Origin: an uncultured Bacteroidales bacterium
GTDB taxonomy: Bacteria > Bacteroidota > Bacteroidia > Bacteroidales > Bacteroidaceae
NCBI GenBank assembly: GCA_902788865.1
Contig: CADALZ010000013.1
Span: forward strand, 1-56,445
DNA: 56,445 bases
Reading direction: 5' to 3'
Every line of letters begins with the position of its first letter. The first letter of the stretch is position 1. Both the position numbers and the translations under genes were made by a program. Below the pieces are notes generated by a model that did no database searches, was not told the DNA's origin, and saw only the letters and a program-made list of their open reading frames with translations. Positions 25,866 to 33,842 of this stretch are shown in pieces.

Positions 25866-26963
25866 ATGAAGAAGTTTCCTCCTATTATTCTTTTTCTTAT
25901 AATTATCTATTCTTGTGGTCATAGAAGCATCGCTCCTTCAGAGGAATATATGGTATTGGATAATGTGGAATACGTGACAGGATTCCCTATCGAAGTAGAT
26001 TTGTCTGATGCTAAGGAAACAGGGTTCGATGTGATAGGATTAAGAACATTTCAAATAATGGATTCTATTCTGTTTATCAGTAGAAATTCTAGTGAAGGCT
26101 TTTGGCAATTTTATTCTATGCATGACAGGCATCTACTAGGAGAATTACTTAATGTAGGTCAGGGTCCTAATGAGTTCACTCGTTCTATCTATTCGGAGAA
26201 TGATTTTTCTCTGGTAAATGAAGGTCAATTGCAAGCTTTTGCTTATGATATGATGAAGGGTTGTATCTATAAACTTGACATATCTAAATCTCTAGAGACA
26301 GAAGAATTGGTTATCCAGCCACTCCCAGTAAATATTGATAAATCGTTATTCTATGCCAAAGTTCTAGATGATAATACAATACTCTGTAGGGAACTGGCTG
26401 GCGATGCAACGTGCCAGAATCGCTTCTTAATAAAGAATGGGCAGAAGCAAGTACCCGAAGTTCTTGATAAGTTAAATAAAGCTGTAGTAGAGGACGGAGA
26501 TGACGGATTCACATTCAATGTAATTTCGGTTTTGATTAGCAATAAGGGCAAATATATTGTAGAGGCTCCTGTATATTTGAATTATTTAAATCTATACACT
26601 TTAGATGGCAAAGTAAGTAAAACAGTATGTATAGACGATGAGATACGATCTATCAGTTCTATCGCGAACCAGAAAATTTTTTCTCGAAAAAGTACTTTTT
26701 TACACATTATAACTTATGATGACTTTTTTGCCGTGAGTTATTCCGGCTATTCTAGCATGGAAGAGGAACTTGGAATAGCTAAGTCTTCGCAAATAATGAT
26801 GTTTGACTATGATGGGAAACCATTAGCTGTTTTGAATTTAAACATTTTGGCGTCTGCTTTTGACATAGACTTCAGAGAAGGCACATTGTATGCATTTAGT
26901 AGTAGTACTGATGAGTTTGTGAAATATGAAATCAAGGAACTCCTTAGGCAAATAGTAGATTAA
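25866..26963 (+). CDS. Six-bladed beta-propeller lipoprotein 2
   Basis: The 365-residue lipoprotein has leader MKKFPPIILFLIIIYSC and lipid Cys about residue 17. The blade motif appears as GQGPNEF; the sequence ends VKYEIKELLRQIVD. It is only distantly similar to propeller 1, so the paired duplication is older than the sequence identity of the promoter regions suggests. AT-rich like the surrounding cluster. Function unknown; outer-membrane or periplasmic location inferred. Confidence 0.78.
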   Translation: MKKFPPIILFLIIIYSCGHRSIAPSEEYMVLDNVEYVTGFPIEVDLSDAKETGFDVIGLRTFQIMDSILFISRNSSEGFWQFYSMHDRHLLGELLNVGQGPNEFTRSIYSENDFSLVNEGQLQAFAYDMMKGCIYKLDISKSLETEELVIQPLPVNIDKSLFYAKVLDDNTILCRELAGDATCQNRFLIKNGQKQVPEVLDKLNKAVVEDGDDGFTFNVISVLISNKGKYIVEAPVYLNYLNLYTLDGKVSKTVCIDDEIRSISSIANQKIFSRKSTFLHIITYDDFFAVSYSGYSSMEEELGIAKSSQIMMFDYDGKPLAVLNLNILASAFDIDFREGTLYAFSSSTDEFVKYEIKELLRQIVD

Positions 26964-27009
26964 TAGGGAACTAACGGAATAAATAATACAACTTAAATGA
27001 TACAGAGTT

Positions 27010-27279
27010 ATGAAGAAAACATTATTTGCAGCAGTGCTTACCTTAGCTACTGCTTTAGGTGGATATCATTATTATAATACAACTGGCACAGAAGACCTCT
27101 CAGACATTGCCCAAGCTAATATAGAGGCACTGGCATATCTGCATCCATCAGCTATTTGCTATCAAGAATATGTGGAAGATACATATGCTCCTATAGCTCT
27201 CCAAATAGTACCTTGTGATGATTGTAAAAAAACCATTTGGGTTACATCGTGCTCGTCACGCAGTACCTGTTATAATTAA
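27010..27279 (+). CDS. NVEAL-family peptide precursor 3
   Basis: The 89-residue precursor has leader MKKTLFAAVLTLATALGGYH very close to that of precursor 2, conserved LSDIAQANIEALA, and a 47-residue tail with five Cys (ICYQ, CDDC, SCSSRSTC). No copy of the palindromic promoter lies before it; it starts 46 nt after propeller 2 and is probably read through from the NVEAL-2 promoter. Propeller 3 starts 12 nt downstream. Confidence 0.84.
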   Translation: MKKTLFAAVLTLATALGGYHYYNTTGTEDLSDIAQANIEALAYLHPSAICYQEYVEDTYAPIALQIVPCDDCKKTIWVTSCSSRSTCYN

Positions 27280-27291
27280 AGCTCATTGTTT

Positions 27292-28287
27292 ATGAAGGTT
27301 TTATGCATTAGTTTATGTGCCGTTTTCCTGCTTTCATGCCAGAATGCTAGCATCGAAAAACAGATAAACTCTTTCCCCCTGGTCGAGAGTCTTTTGGCAG
27401 AAGAAGTTTTGGTACCTCCTGAGTTGCTTGCACCTTCCAACTTTTTTATATCAGAAGATAAGCTGGTGATCCCACAGATGAAGATGGATTCAGTATTCTA
27501 TATCTACAATCTGCCTGGGTGTGAATTCGCTTTTAAGGATGGAATCAAAGGGCCTGGCCCAAACGACATTGGCAATCTGAATTTCAGGACTTTTTCATCT
27601 TATGGTGCAGATTTCCGGGTGCTTTCTTCTTCTGATATGAAGGTGCATCAATATGGGATAGATGGAAATCATGTTGTGGATAGGCATAACGCTACACCTT
27701 TGCCAGCTTCATTAGCAGTGAACTCTTTCTCCTTTGTAGGCGATTCACTTTTCGTATGCATGGGTGATTATGAGGGAGGCTATGAACTGGAATTGCACAA
27801 TATGTCAGGGACTAAGAGTATGCCTTTCAGCCAGATTCCCCAATGGCATGGCTATGATGCAGATCCGAATGAACTGATGTTCATTTATTTCAAGAATACC
27901 ATAGGGAAGCCTGACGGCTCTATGTTTGCCGCATTCTATGCATATTGGAAACGTTTCAGGATTTATGATGATCAGGGTGCCCTGATTCGTGATGTGAGAG
28001 TGGAGGACAGGCAGATACCGAGTTTCAAGAGTGATGCCATGAACAGAGAGCAGTATTATGTATCATATCCCAAGGCCACAGATGAGTATCTGTTTTGTTT
28101 GTATACAGATCCAGAAGATGGGCAATCAGAACTTCATGTGTTCGACTGGGAAGGGAATGCTGTCGCTTTATTAAACTTAGGTAGAAAGGTGGATTTCTTT
28201 GATCATTATGCGAAAGAGGGCAAACTATACGCTATTGATGCTTCATTAGAAGACAGGATTTTTGTTTACTCATTACCTGACTTTTGA
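27292..28287 (+). CDS. Six-bladed beta-propeller lipoprotein 3
   Basis: The 331-residue lipoprotein has leader MKVLCISLCAVFLLSC, lipid Cys about residue 16. Blade motif GPGPNDI; C-terminal FVYSLPDF. A TTG six bases upstream is also open, but the ATG at 27292 gives the better signal peptide. Its base composition is somewhat GC-richer than propellers 1 and 2, which hints at a different source or age. Confidence 0.78.
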   Translation: MKVLCISLCAVFLLSCQNASIEKQINSFPLVESLLAEEVLVPPELLAPSNFFISEDKLVIPQMKMDSVFYIYNLPGCEFAFKDGIKGPGPNDIGNLNFRTFSSYGADFRVLSSSDMKVHQYGIDGNHVVDRHNATPLPASLAVNSFSFVGDSLFVCMGDYEGGYELELHNMSGTKSMPFSQIPQWHGYDADPNELMFIYFKNTIGKPDGSMFAAFYAYWKRFRIYDDQGALIRDVRVEDRQIPSFKSDAMNREQYYVSYPKATDEYLFCLYTDPEDGQSELHVFDWEGNAVALLNLGRKVDFFDHYAKEGKLYAIDASLEDRIFVYSLPDF

Positions 28288-28323
28288 GAATTGCTTTTGC
28301 ACTGGATAAAGTGGTAAATCTGA

Positions 28324-28383
28324 CAAAAAAGTAAACAATTTGATACCAATTAATAAAATAAAAAGTATCACAGACCTTTCTGA
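28324..28383 (+). pseudogene. Relic of an NVEAL gene with its leader deleted
   Basis: The first part matches the 5' leader of NVEAL-1 (23854-23874) up to GATA, and the second part matches its coding sequence from GATACCAA (23937) through CACAGACCTTTCTGA. Relative to NVEAL-1, 66 bp between two GATA tetranucleotides are missing, which removes the start codon and signal peptide. It lies directly before the signal peptidase gene. Confidence 0.8.
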
Positions 28384-28391
28384 TATTTAAG

Positions 28392-29294
28392 TTGAGAATA
28401 GGAACTAGTCACATAGGGTTATTGAAGCGTATAGCTGATTGGGCAGCCAATGTCATCATAGCCCTCTTTTGCTTGTTAGTGCTATGGCTGCTGCTGCAGG
28501 TTACTACCTATGCCAGCTTCAAAGTGCCATCTGGTTCTATGGAGCCCACGCTTGTGGCAGGTGACTATGTGCTGGTGAACAAGTGGATTATGGGAGGCAG
28601 AGTGTTCAATGTGATGGATGCACTGGATGATAAGCAGGTGAGCATTAGAAGACTACCAGGATGGAGAGAGGCAGAGCGTGGTGATGTATTGGTGTTCAAT
28701 TTCCCTTACCCCGATAGTCGGCGTGACAGCCTCTATATGGATGTGATGCTCTACTACGTGAAACGCTGCATTGCCTTGCCAGGTGATACACTGGAGATAC
28801 GAGATGCGCACTATTATATAAAAGGTATGTCAGAGCCTCTGGGCTATGTGAAAGGACAAGACAAACTGCATGAGATGCTGCGATTCGAAAGCCCTGAGGC
28901 CCTGAAAACTCTTGGTGTGAAGACAGATGGGGTGTGGGATGGAAACTTAGACAGTATGCCACCTGTTGTATTGCCATGCAAAGGCATTGAGCTGCAGATG
29001 AACTGTAGGAATGCCCGGCTTTATCGTAAGTTGATAGAATGGGAGACGGGCGAAAAACTATTGATGGATAGCTTGGGCAACGCCTATCTTTATGGCCGTG
29101 CCTTGCAAGCCTATAAGTTTAAGAAGAATTACTACTTCATGGCAGGCGACAATGCTGCTCACAGCAACGATTCGCGCTACTGGGGACTGGTGCCAGAAGA
29201 GTATGTCGTGGGTGTAGCCACTCACATCTGGAAGTCGGAAAATCCCAGCACAGGTAAACTGCGCTGGAATAGAATAATGAAGCGGATTGAATAA
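28392..29294 (+). CDS. lepB: Signal peptidase I, cluster-specific paralogue
   Basis: The 300-residue inner-membrane serine protease removes signal peptides on the periplasmic side. N-terminal helix about residues 17-40; catalytic Ser in VPSGSMEPTL; catalytic Lys in YYVKRCIALPGD; conserved GDNAAHSNDSRYWG. About 130 residues are inserted between the Lys and GDN boxes, longer than in short bacterial LepB. No ATG exists before the Ser box, so initiation must be at a TTG (28392, or one at 28422); the truncated copy shows the same TAA-g-TTG arrangement, supporting 28392 and translational coupling. Its place inside the NVEAL cluster suggests processing of those peptides. Confidence 0.88.
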   Translation: MRIGTSHIGLLKRIADWAANVIIALFCLLVLWLLLQVTTYASFKVPSGSMEPTLVAGDYVLVNKWIMGGRVFNVMDALDDKQVSIRRLPGWREAERGDVLVFNFPYPDSRRDSLYMDVMLYYVKRCIALPGDTLEIRDAHYYIKGMSEPLGYVKGQDKLHEMLRFESPEALKTLGVKTDGVWDGNLDSMPPVVLPCKGIELQMNCRNARLYRKLIEWETGEKLLMDSLGNAYLYGRALQAYKFKKNYYFMAGDNAAHSNDSRYWGLVPEEYVVGVATHIWKSENPSTGKLRWNRIMKRIE

Positions 29295-29338
29295 CAGATG
29301 GAGTCAATAAATAAAGAAGAAGAGAATAATGATTATTA

Positions 29339-29371
29339 TTTGGAGGTGTAAATGATAGTTTTATACTTTCA
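29339..29371 (+). promoter_or_regulatory. NVEAL-4 promoter with palindromic operator
   Basis: -33 TTTG at 29339-29342, 21 bp, then TActTTTC at 29364-29371. The dyad is GGTGTAAA / TTTATACT (29345-29352 and 29360-29367); its two differences from the NVEAL-1 dyad are both A to G. The following leader (GCGGGT, ACCTT hairpin) is also conserved. Confidence 0.68.
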
Positions 29372-29439
29372 GCGGGTGAAACCTTTCCGAAATAAGGTGA
29401 AGTAAGATTATATTAGGACTATTAAATTAAGAAATAAAA

Positions 29440-29706
29440 ATGAAGATAATAATAATCTCAGCAGTATTTGCTATGGCTGCTGTATTTGGAGGATATCAAA
29501 ACTATGCATCAGCAAGTTCTGCTGGCTTATCTGATGTGGCGAAAGCCAATGTCGAAGCACTGGCTTCTGTAAATGGAACATTGCCTAATGAATGTGACAA
29601 TTGTGGAACAATGGGTACATCTTTTTGCTGTAATTATTACTTTAATGGGCAATTTATAACTCTCTATCATCTTTTTGTTGGACCAGATGATCCTATATTT
29701 GACTAA
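29440..29706 (+). CDS. NVEAL-family peptide precursor 4
   Basis: The 88-residue precursor has hydrophobic leader MKIIIISAVFAMAAVFGGYQ, conserved LSDVAKANVEALA (the classical NVEAL form) and a 46-residue tail with four Cys (CDNC, FCC) that is rich in aromatic residues. The promoter is a third copy of the palindromic type. Propeller 4 begins 19 nt after the stop. Confidence 0.85.
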   Translation: MKIIIISAVFAMAAVFGGYQNYASASSAGLSDVAKANVEALASVNGTLPNECDNCGTMGTSFCCNYYFNGQFITLYHLFVGPDDPIFD

Positions 29707-29725
29707 AAAATATCAGTTTATACTA

Positions 29726-30787
29726 ATGAATAAATTATTCACTGTATATATTGTCGGTATTTTGCTCTTGCTTTGCTCTTGTGAGCAGAGCAAGAGTGGA
29801 AATACAACTCGTAGAGATGACTTCGACAGTTATGTTGAACTCAAGCGTGTAATGAGAACCCATGAGGATACACTTTTCTTGGGAAGGCCTATGTCTATCA
29901 CTCTCTTAGGAGGTAAATTGTTGATTCAAGATATTTATGATGATAAGACATCCACATTGGTATCTACAGATTTCAGTGAATCGAAGCGGATTCTATCCAG
30001 AGGATTAGGACCTAATGAAATAATAGGTGGGTATTTTTTATACCCTTCTTCGGATGGAAAGACAGTTACGGTATATGAGCGTGGCTATAATAGGGTGAGG
30101 ACTTTTGAGGTAGATGATTTTCTTGAAGAACACCTGACTAATCCGATAAGTTCCAGTACAATAAATACAGGTGGATTGAACTTGGCTCCTGTGGGCAGCA
30201 ATTTCATAATAGGCAAGCCTCAGAAGGACTTAAATCTTTTTTCCTTAATAGATGATAATGGTGAAACGATAGATAGATTTGGTACTTTTCCTTCAGAGAT
30301 GATGGAGGGTTTCGAAACTGACGATACTTTTCTGCATATGCAGATTCAGCTTTTAGTGTCATCTAATAAAGAAAAGAATGTGGCAGTAGCTGCAGGGTAT
30401 ATGTCAGACCTACTCTGTTTTTATCAGATAGATGATAAAGGTAATGCTGAGTTACTGAATCAATACCGTACTTATGACACAGAACTCGACTTGTCATTCT
30501 CTGAGAATGGAGCCAGTGCTAAGTACAACGACCATACTATGGATGCCTATAACAGCCTGTATCCTACAAGTGCACATTTATATGCCTTGTATAGAGGATG
30601 CTTGATGAACAGCCATAAGGAACATCCCTATACTTATGTCCAAGTTTTCGACTGGGACGGTAATTTCGTGAAGGGTTATAAGCTGGATGCCCCTGTGGTT
30701 GACATTGCTGTAGATGAGGATAAAGGGATAATCTACGGGCTTTATGCAGGTGGAGATCCACACGTCAGAATTTATCAGATGAATTAA
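29726..30787 (+). CDS. Six-bladed beta-propeller lipoprotein 4
   Basis: The 353-residue lipoprotein has leader MNKLFTVYIVGILLLLCSC with lipid Cys about residue 19. Blade motif GLGPNEI; C-terminal blades include YVQVFDWDGNFVKGYKLD, a phrase that recurs in weaker form in propeller 3 (LHVFDWEGN). The frame is open 17 codons upstream, overlapping NVEAL-4; the ATG giving the leader was chosen. Confidence 0.8.
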   Translation: MNKLFTVYIVGILLLLCSCEQSKSGNTTRRDDFDSYVELKRVMRTHEDTLFLGRPMSITLLGGKLLIQDIYDDKTSTLVSTDFSESKRILSRGLGPNEIIGGYFLYPSSDGKTVTVYERGYNRVRTFEVDDFLEEHLTNPISSSTINTGGLNLAPVGSNFIIGKPQKDLNLFSLIDDNGETIDRFGTFPSEMMEGFETDDTFLHMQIQLLVSSNKEKNVAVAAGYMSDLLCFYQIDDKGNAELLNQYRTYDTELDLSFSENGASAKYNDHTMDAYNSLYPTSAHLYALYRGCLMNSHKEHPYTYVQVFDWDGNFVKGYKLDAPVVDIAVDEDKGIIYGLYAGGDPHVRIYQMN

Positions 30788-30807
30788 TTACTAAAAAGGA
30801 TGAAGAT

Positions 30808-31221
30808 ATGAGAACACTATTGAAAAAGACTTGGAAGATTATGCTTCTTTGCCCCTTGTTTTGCCTATGTTTCGTGGCAAATGCTCAAGCACAAGTGAAT
30901 ATCGATGAAATGTCGGATGATGATGCGCATTTCTATGTGGATAGCTGGAGGGTAACGCACGCAGAATTTATGAAAGTAGATCCTGCCCAACTGGTAGATA
31001 TGATGGTAAAAAAAGATACTGAAGAAGTGTCCTCGATATTCATCACCACAAAAAAGCCAAAGGATGTATCTGAAGCACCTGGCATAGTCAACGGAATACC
31101 AGTGTCAAAAGGCATCTTGGACAAGATCGACCCCAACGATATTGAAAACCTGACCGTGGCCAACGGAGGAAAACCTACGATCACCACTAAGAGTGGGATA
31201 ATGAAATTTCTTCCTAAATAA
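30808..31221 (+). CDS. Isolated TonB-plug-like exported protein
   Basis: The 137-residue protein has a signal peptide (about 1-29, ending ANAQAQ) and then about 100 residues. The C-terminal half (GIVNGIPVSKGILDKIDPND, followed by IENLTVANGG) resembles the central strand of SusC/TonB receptor plug domains, where VDGVP...INPNDIESI is usual. No barrel follows. It might bind a TonB-system component or be a remnant of a receptor; length and intact leader argue for a real small gene. It starts 20 nt after propeller 4. Confidence 0.65.
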   Translation: MRTLLKKTWKIMLLCPLFCLCFVANAQAQVNIDEMSDDDAHFYVDSWRVTHAEFMKVDPAQLVDMMVKKDTEEVSSIFITTKKPKDVSEAPGIVNGIPVSKGILDKIDPNDIENLTVANGGKPTITTKSGIMKFLPK

Positions 31222-31257
31222 ATGAGACGATTACTGATTCTTCTGTTTGCTATATGC

Positions 31258-31290
31258 GCATGGAGCATAAATGATAGTTTCATACCTTTG
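31258..31290 (+). promoter_or_regulatory. Promoter of propeller 5, fourth copy of the palindromic type
   Basis: TAccTTTG at 31283-31290 is a perfect -7. Just before it, CATAAATGATAGTTTCATAC matches the core of the NVEAL promoters (TATAAATGATAGTTTTATAC) with two changes; the -33 TTTG is not present at 21 bp. The propeller ATG follows 27 nt later. Confidence 0.6.
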
Positions 31291-31317
31291 ACAGAAGAAA
31301 TATAAATAGAATATGCT

Positions 31318-32424
31318 ATGAAGAAAATTGCTTTTCTGATGCTTTCTCTTATGGCGCTGTTCTCTTGCCAGAAAAAGGCAGAGAGCAGTGCTATGGTGTA
31401 TAATATAGATGGAGCAGAGAGCGTGGAGGCAGAACTTAGCTCTGTGAAGTACGTACCTCTGGAAACTTCGGAAGAGGCTTTGGTAGGTAACATCAAGAAG
31501 ATGCTTTACCAGAATAACCTCTTCTATCTCTTTGATGATGCATTGGAGAGTATACTGATTTTCAGAGAAGACGGCTCCCTTGTGCAGAGCGTAAATCGCA
31601 AGGGAAGCGGTCCTGGTGAGTATGTGATGGCGATGGACATAGATGTAGATGCAGAGGGGAACCTTTATGTCTCAGACGCTGGCCGTCAATGCATCATGGT
31701 CTATTCAGGTGAGGACTACCAAGCGTATAAGGAGATACAGGTGGGCAGCCCATTTGTGGAATTCATCGTAGAAGATGAGCAATCTGTCTATCTGGCTGGC
31801 GTGGCCAGAGAGGGAGAGATTAATGTAAATTTGGCTCATCTGGATGTGCAAAGTGGTGCTTTGGAACTGTTGGAGGAATCACAATATGAGAATGAGTACA
31901 GCACTCTACGCTTTGCCCCACAGAGCTTGTTTCGCACAGATTATGGTTTATTCTATTTCAGTCACTTGAAGCATCAAATCCTTTCATTGCATGATGGTGA
32001 GGTAGTAGAACATGTCACTTTCGCTTCAGAGAGATGGCCTTCTGCAGAGGTGATGGAGAGTTGGCAAAGCAAAAACCCAATAGAGATCTTGCGCGACAGA
32101 ACATTTATTCATGACCTGTCTGCCTACTTTGAGACGAAAAACAAGATCTTTGCCCAGCTCACAGCCATCCCTCCGATCTCGGTTTTGGCAGACAAGCAGA
32201 CAGGCATGTGTAGCATACTCGGTAAAATGGCAGATGATTCGTTTCCTATCACTCCAAGAGTGAACGCTTGCAGTGATGGTTCTTTTGTTACATGGTGCGC
32301 TCCTACTAAGCAGAATATCGATAAGATTTTGCAGAGCGAAGCACTGGATGACGGCACTAAGAGAAAGCTTCTGGCACTGGATGAAGAGGCAAATCCGATA
32401 GTGATAGTCTATAAAATGAAATAA
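31318..32424 (+). CDS. Six-bladed beta-propeller lipoprotein 5
   Basis: The 368-residue lipoprotein has leader MKKIAFLMLSLMALFSC, lipid Cys about residue 17. An N-terminal strand VKYVPLETSEEALVG is shared with propeller 6 (VEYVPLETSDEFLTR), so these two form a subfamily distinct from propellers 1-4. Blade motif GSGPGEY. No NVEAL gene precedes it, though its promoter resembles theirs. Confidence 0.8.
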   Translation: MKKIAFLMLSLMALFSCQKKAESSAMVYNIDGAESVEAELSSVKYVPLETSEEALVGNIKKMLYQNNLFYLFDDALESILIFREDGSLVQSVNRKGSGPGEYVMAMDIDVDAEGNLYVSDAGRQCIMVYSGEDYQAYKEIQVGSPFVEFIVEDEQSVYLAGVAREGEINVNLAHLDVQSGALELLEESQYENEYSTLRFAPQSLFRTDYGLFYFSHLKHQILSLHDGEVVEHVTFASERWPSAEVMESWQSKNPIEILRDRTFIHDLSAYFETKNKIFAQLTAIPPISVLADKQTGMCSILGKMADDSFPITPRVNACSDGSFVTWCAPTKQNIDKILQSEALDDGTKRKLLALDEEANPIVIVYKMK

Positions 32425-32435
32425 TAATCAGCTCA

Positions 32436-32616
32436 TTGAACTGAGGACTGAACTAGAAATGCTGTGTATTGCTACGCTTTTTCTATCTTTGCAGGGTAAG
32501 TAATGCCTCAGAGGGGTGGCATTAATATTATTTAACGGGCTGGATAGATGGCGAAACTTATAAATTTAGTTTATTTGCAAAAGTAAACGAATATGTCAAA
32601 TATAGCGACTATAAAG
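32436..32616 (+). promoter_or_regulatory. Leader and promoter of the TlpA-like gene, shared with the efflux operon
   Basis: Direct-repeat word TTGAACTGAGGACTGAACT (32436-32454) lies 30 bp before the -7 TAtcTTTG (32484-32491). The transcript leader then has the stem AATGCC/GGCATT (32502-32507 with 32518-32523), ATTTAACGGGCT, and TTTAGTTTATTTGCAAA. The same parts occur in the same order and spacing at 35071-35253 before the RND adaptor gene. The similarity continues into the lipoprotein leader. Confidence 0.7.
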
Positions 32617-33828
32617 ATGAAGTTGAATGTATTATTTTCAGGACTGGTGCTGGCCACGATGCTGGCTGCCTGTGGTCAAGCTCCCGTTGACCCAGAGACT
32701 CCTTATGTCATAGAAGGAGAACTCACTGGGGTACCAGATAGTATAGTGGTGAGACTGTTTCAGTATGATGGCAACGTTGGAACCATGGTGGCCTCTGATA
32801 CACTGATAGATGGGCATTTCCGCTTTGAGCAGGTAATGGCAGAGTCACTTAATAGAATGGGTATCTCTGTCTTGGAAGATGGCTTCCCAAGCATGAGTCG
32901 TACTATCTATGTGGCTCCAGGAGCACAGATTAAAGTAAAAGGGCATAATAGCTACATCTACACATGGGATGTAGAGAGCAAGGTTCCAGAGCAGCAGGAA
33001 TATGAGAAAATGATGCAAGACACCAAGGCCGACTATGACATCTATCAAGAGCTGGCTATCGAAGATAATAGGCTTTATCAGGAGTATGCACGCTTGAGGA
33101 GGTCAGGCGATGAGTCTGAAGAAACTCAAGCTCGCATCCAGGAGATACGTAATCAGCGCAAAGCCCTTACCGAGCAGGAGGATTCCATTTCCAATATTGC
33201 TCAGAGTAAGCAACTTGCAGCCATGAAGAAATTGAAGCCCTCACAGCCGTGGATTGAAAAGCTGGCCAGCCTTGCCAGAATGTGCATGGCCTATCCTGAT
33301 TATAAATTCCGAAATGATGCCATAGAGCTATATAATAGCTTGCCAGAAGACATAAAATCTTCCTTGCAAGGGCAGGAGATCTATGCAGGCTTGTATCCTC
33401 CAGAGGAAGCACAAGATGGTGCCGACTTCCCTGATGCCACCTTCTATGACCTCCAAGGCAATGAGCACCATATAGCAGAGCACAAAGGCAAGTATATCCT
33501 GCTGGATTTCTGGAGCAGTGGCTGCGGACCATGCATCTTGGCGTTTCCTGAGATGAAACAGGTGTATGAGAAATACCAAGACCAGTTGGCCATCGTCAGT
33601 ATGAGCATTGATACTGATAGCCGCTGGCGTAAGGCTTCAGAAGAACATGACATCACATGGAGCAATTGGAATGAAGGTAAAGGTACTGGTGGCCTCTATG
33701 CCCACTATCGCATCATGGGTATCCCATACTATGTGCTTATAAATCCAGAAGGAAAGATTGAACAGCGTATGATGGGTTATGGAGAGAATATGTTTACGGA
33801 GTTATTTGCTGAACTGCTGGGAGAATAA
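32617..33828 (+). CDS. TlpA-like thioredoxin lipoprotein with DUF4369-like N-terminal domain
   Basis: The 403-residue lipoprotein has leader MKLNVLFSGLVLATMLAAC. Residues about 25-130 form a beta-rich DUF4369-like domain (YVIEGELTGVPDSIVVRLF), 130-230 is largely helical and charged, and the C-terminal thioredoxin domain has the active site WSSGCGPCILAFPEM (CxxC about residues 308-311) and a cis-Pro in IMGIPYYVLI. It is a periplasmic thiol oxidoreductase or peroxiredoxin-like protein facing the outer part of the envelope. An ATG at 32593 is open too, but comparison with the homologous leader before 35254 favours 32617. Propeller 6 follows after 14 nt. Confidence 0.85.
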   Translation: MKLNVLFSGLVLATMLAACGQAPVDPETPYVIEGELTGVPDSIVVRLFQYDGNVGTMVASDTLIDGHFRFEQVMAESLNRMGISVLEDGFPSMSRTIYVAPGAQIKVKGHNSYIYTWDVESKVPEQQEYEKMMQDTKADYDIYQELAIEDNRLYQEYARLRRSGDESEETQARIQEIRNQRKALTEQEDSISNIAQSKQLAAMKKLKPSQPWIEKLASLARMCMAYPDYKFRNDAIELYNSLPEDIKSSLQGQEIYAGLYPPEEAQDGADFPDATFYDLQGNEHHIAEHKGKYILLDFWSSGCGPCILAFPEMKQVYEKYQDQLAIVSMSIDTDSRWRKASEEHDITWSNWNEGKGTGGLYAHYRIMGIPYYVLINPEGKIEQRMMGYGENMFTELFAELLGE

Positions 33829-33842
33829 GAGTAAAGACAAAG

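Noticed and set aside
31222-31305. 27-codon frame starting one base after the plug-like gene, beginning like a signal peptide (MRRLLILLFAICAW)
   Set aside because: It runs through the promoter of propeller 5 and ends soon after; it may be a remnant of another exported protein, but there is no support for a functional product.
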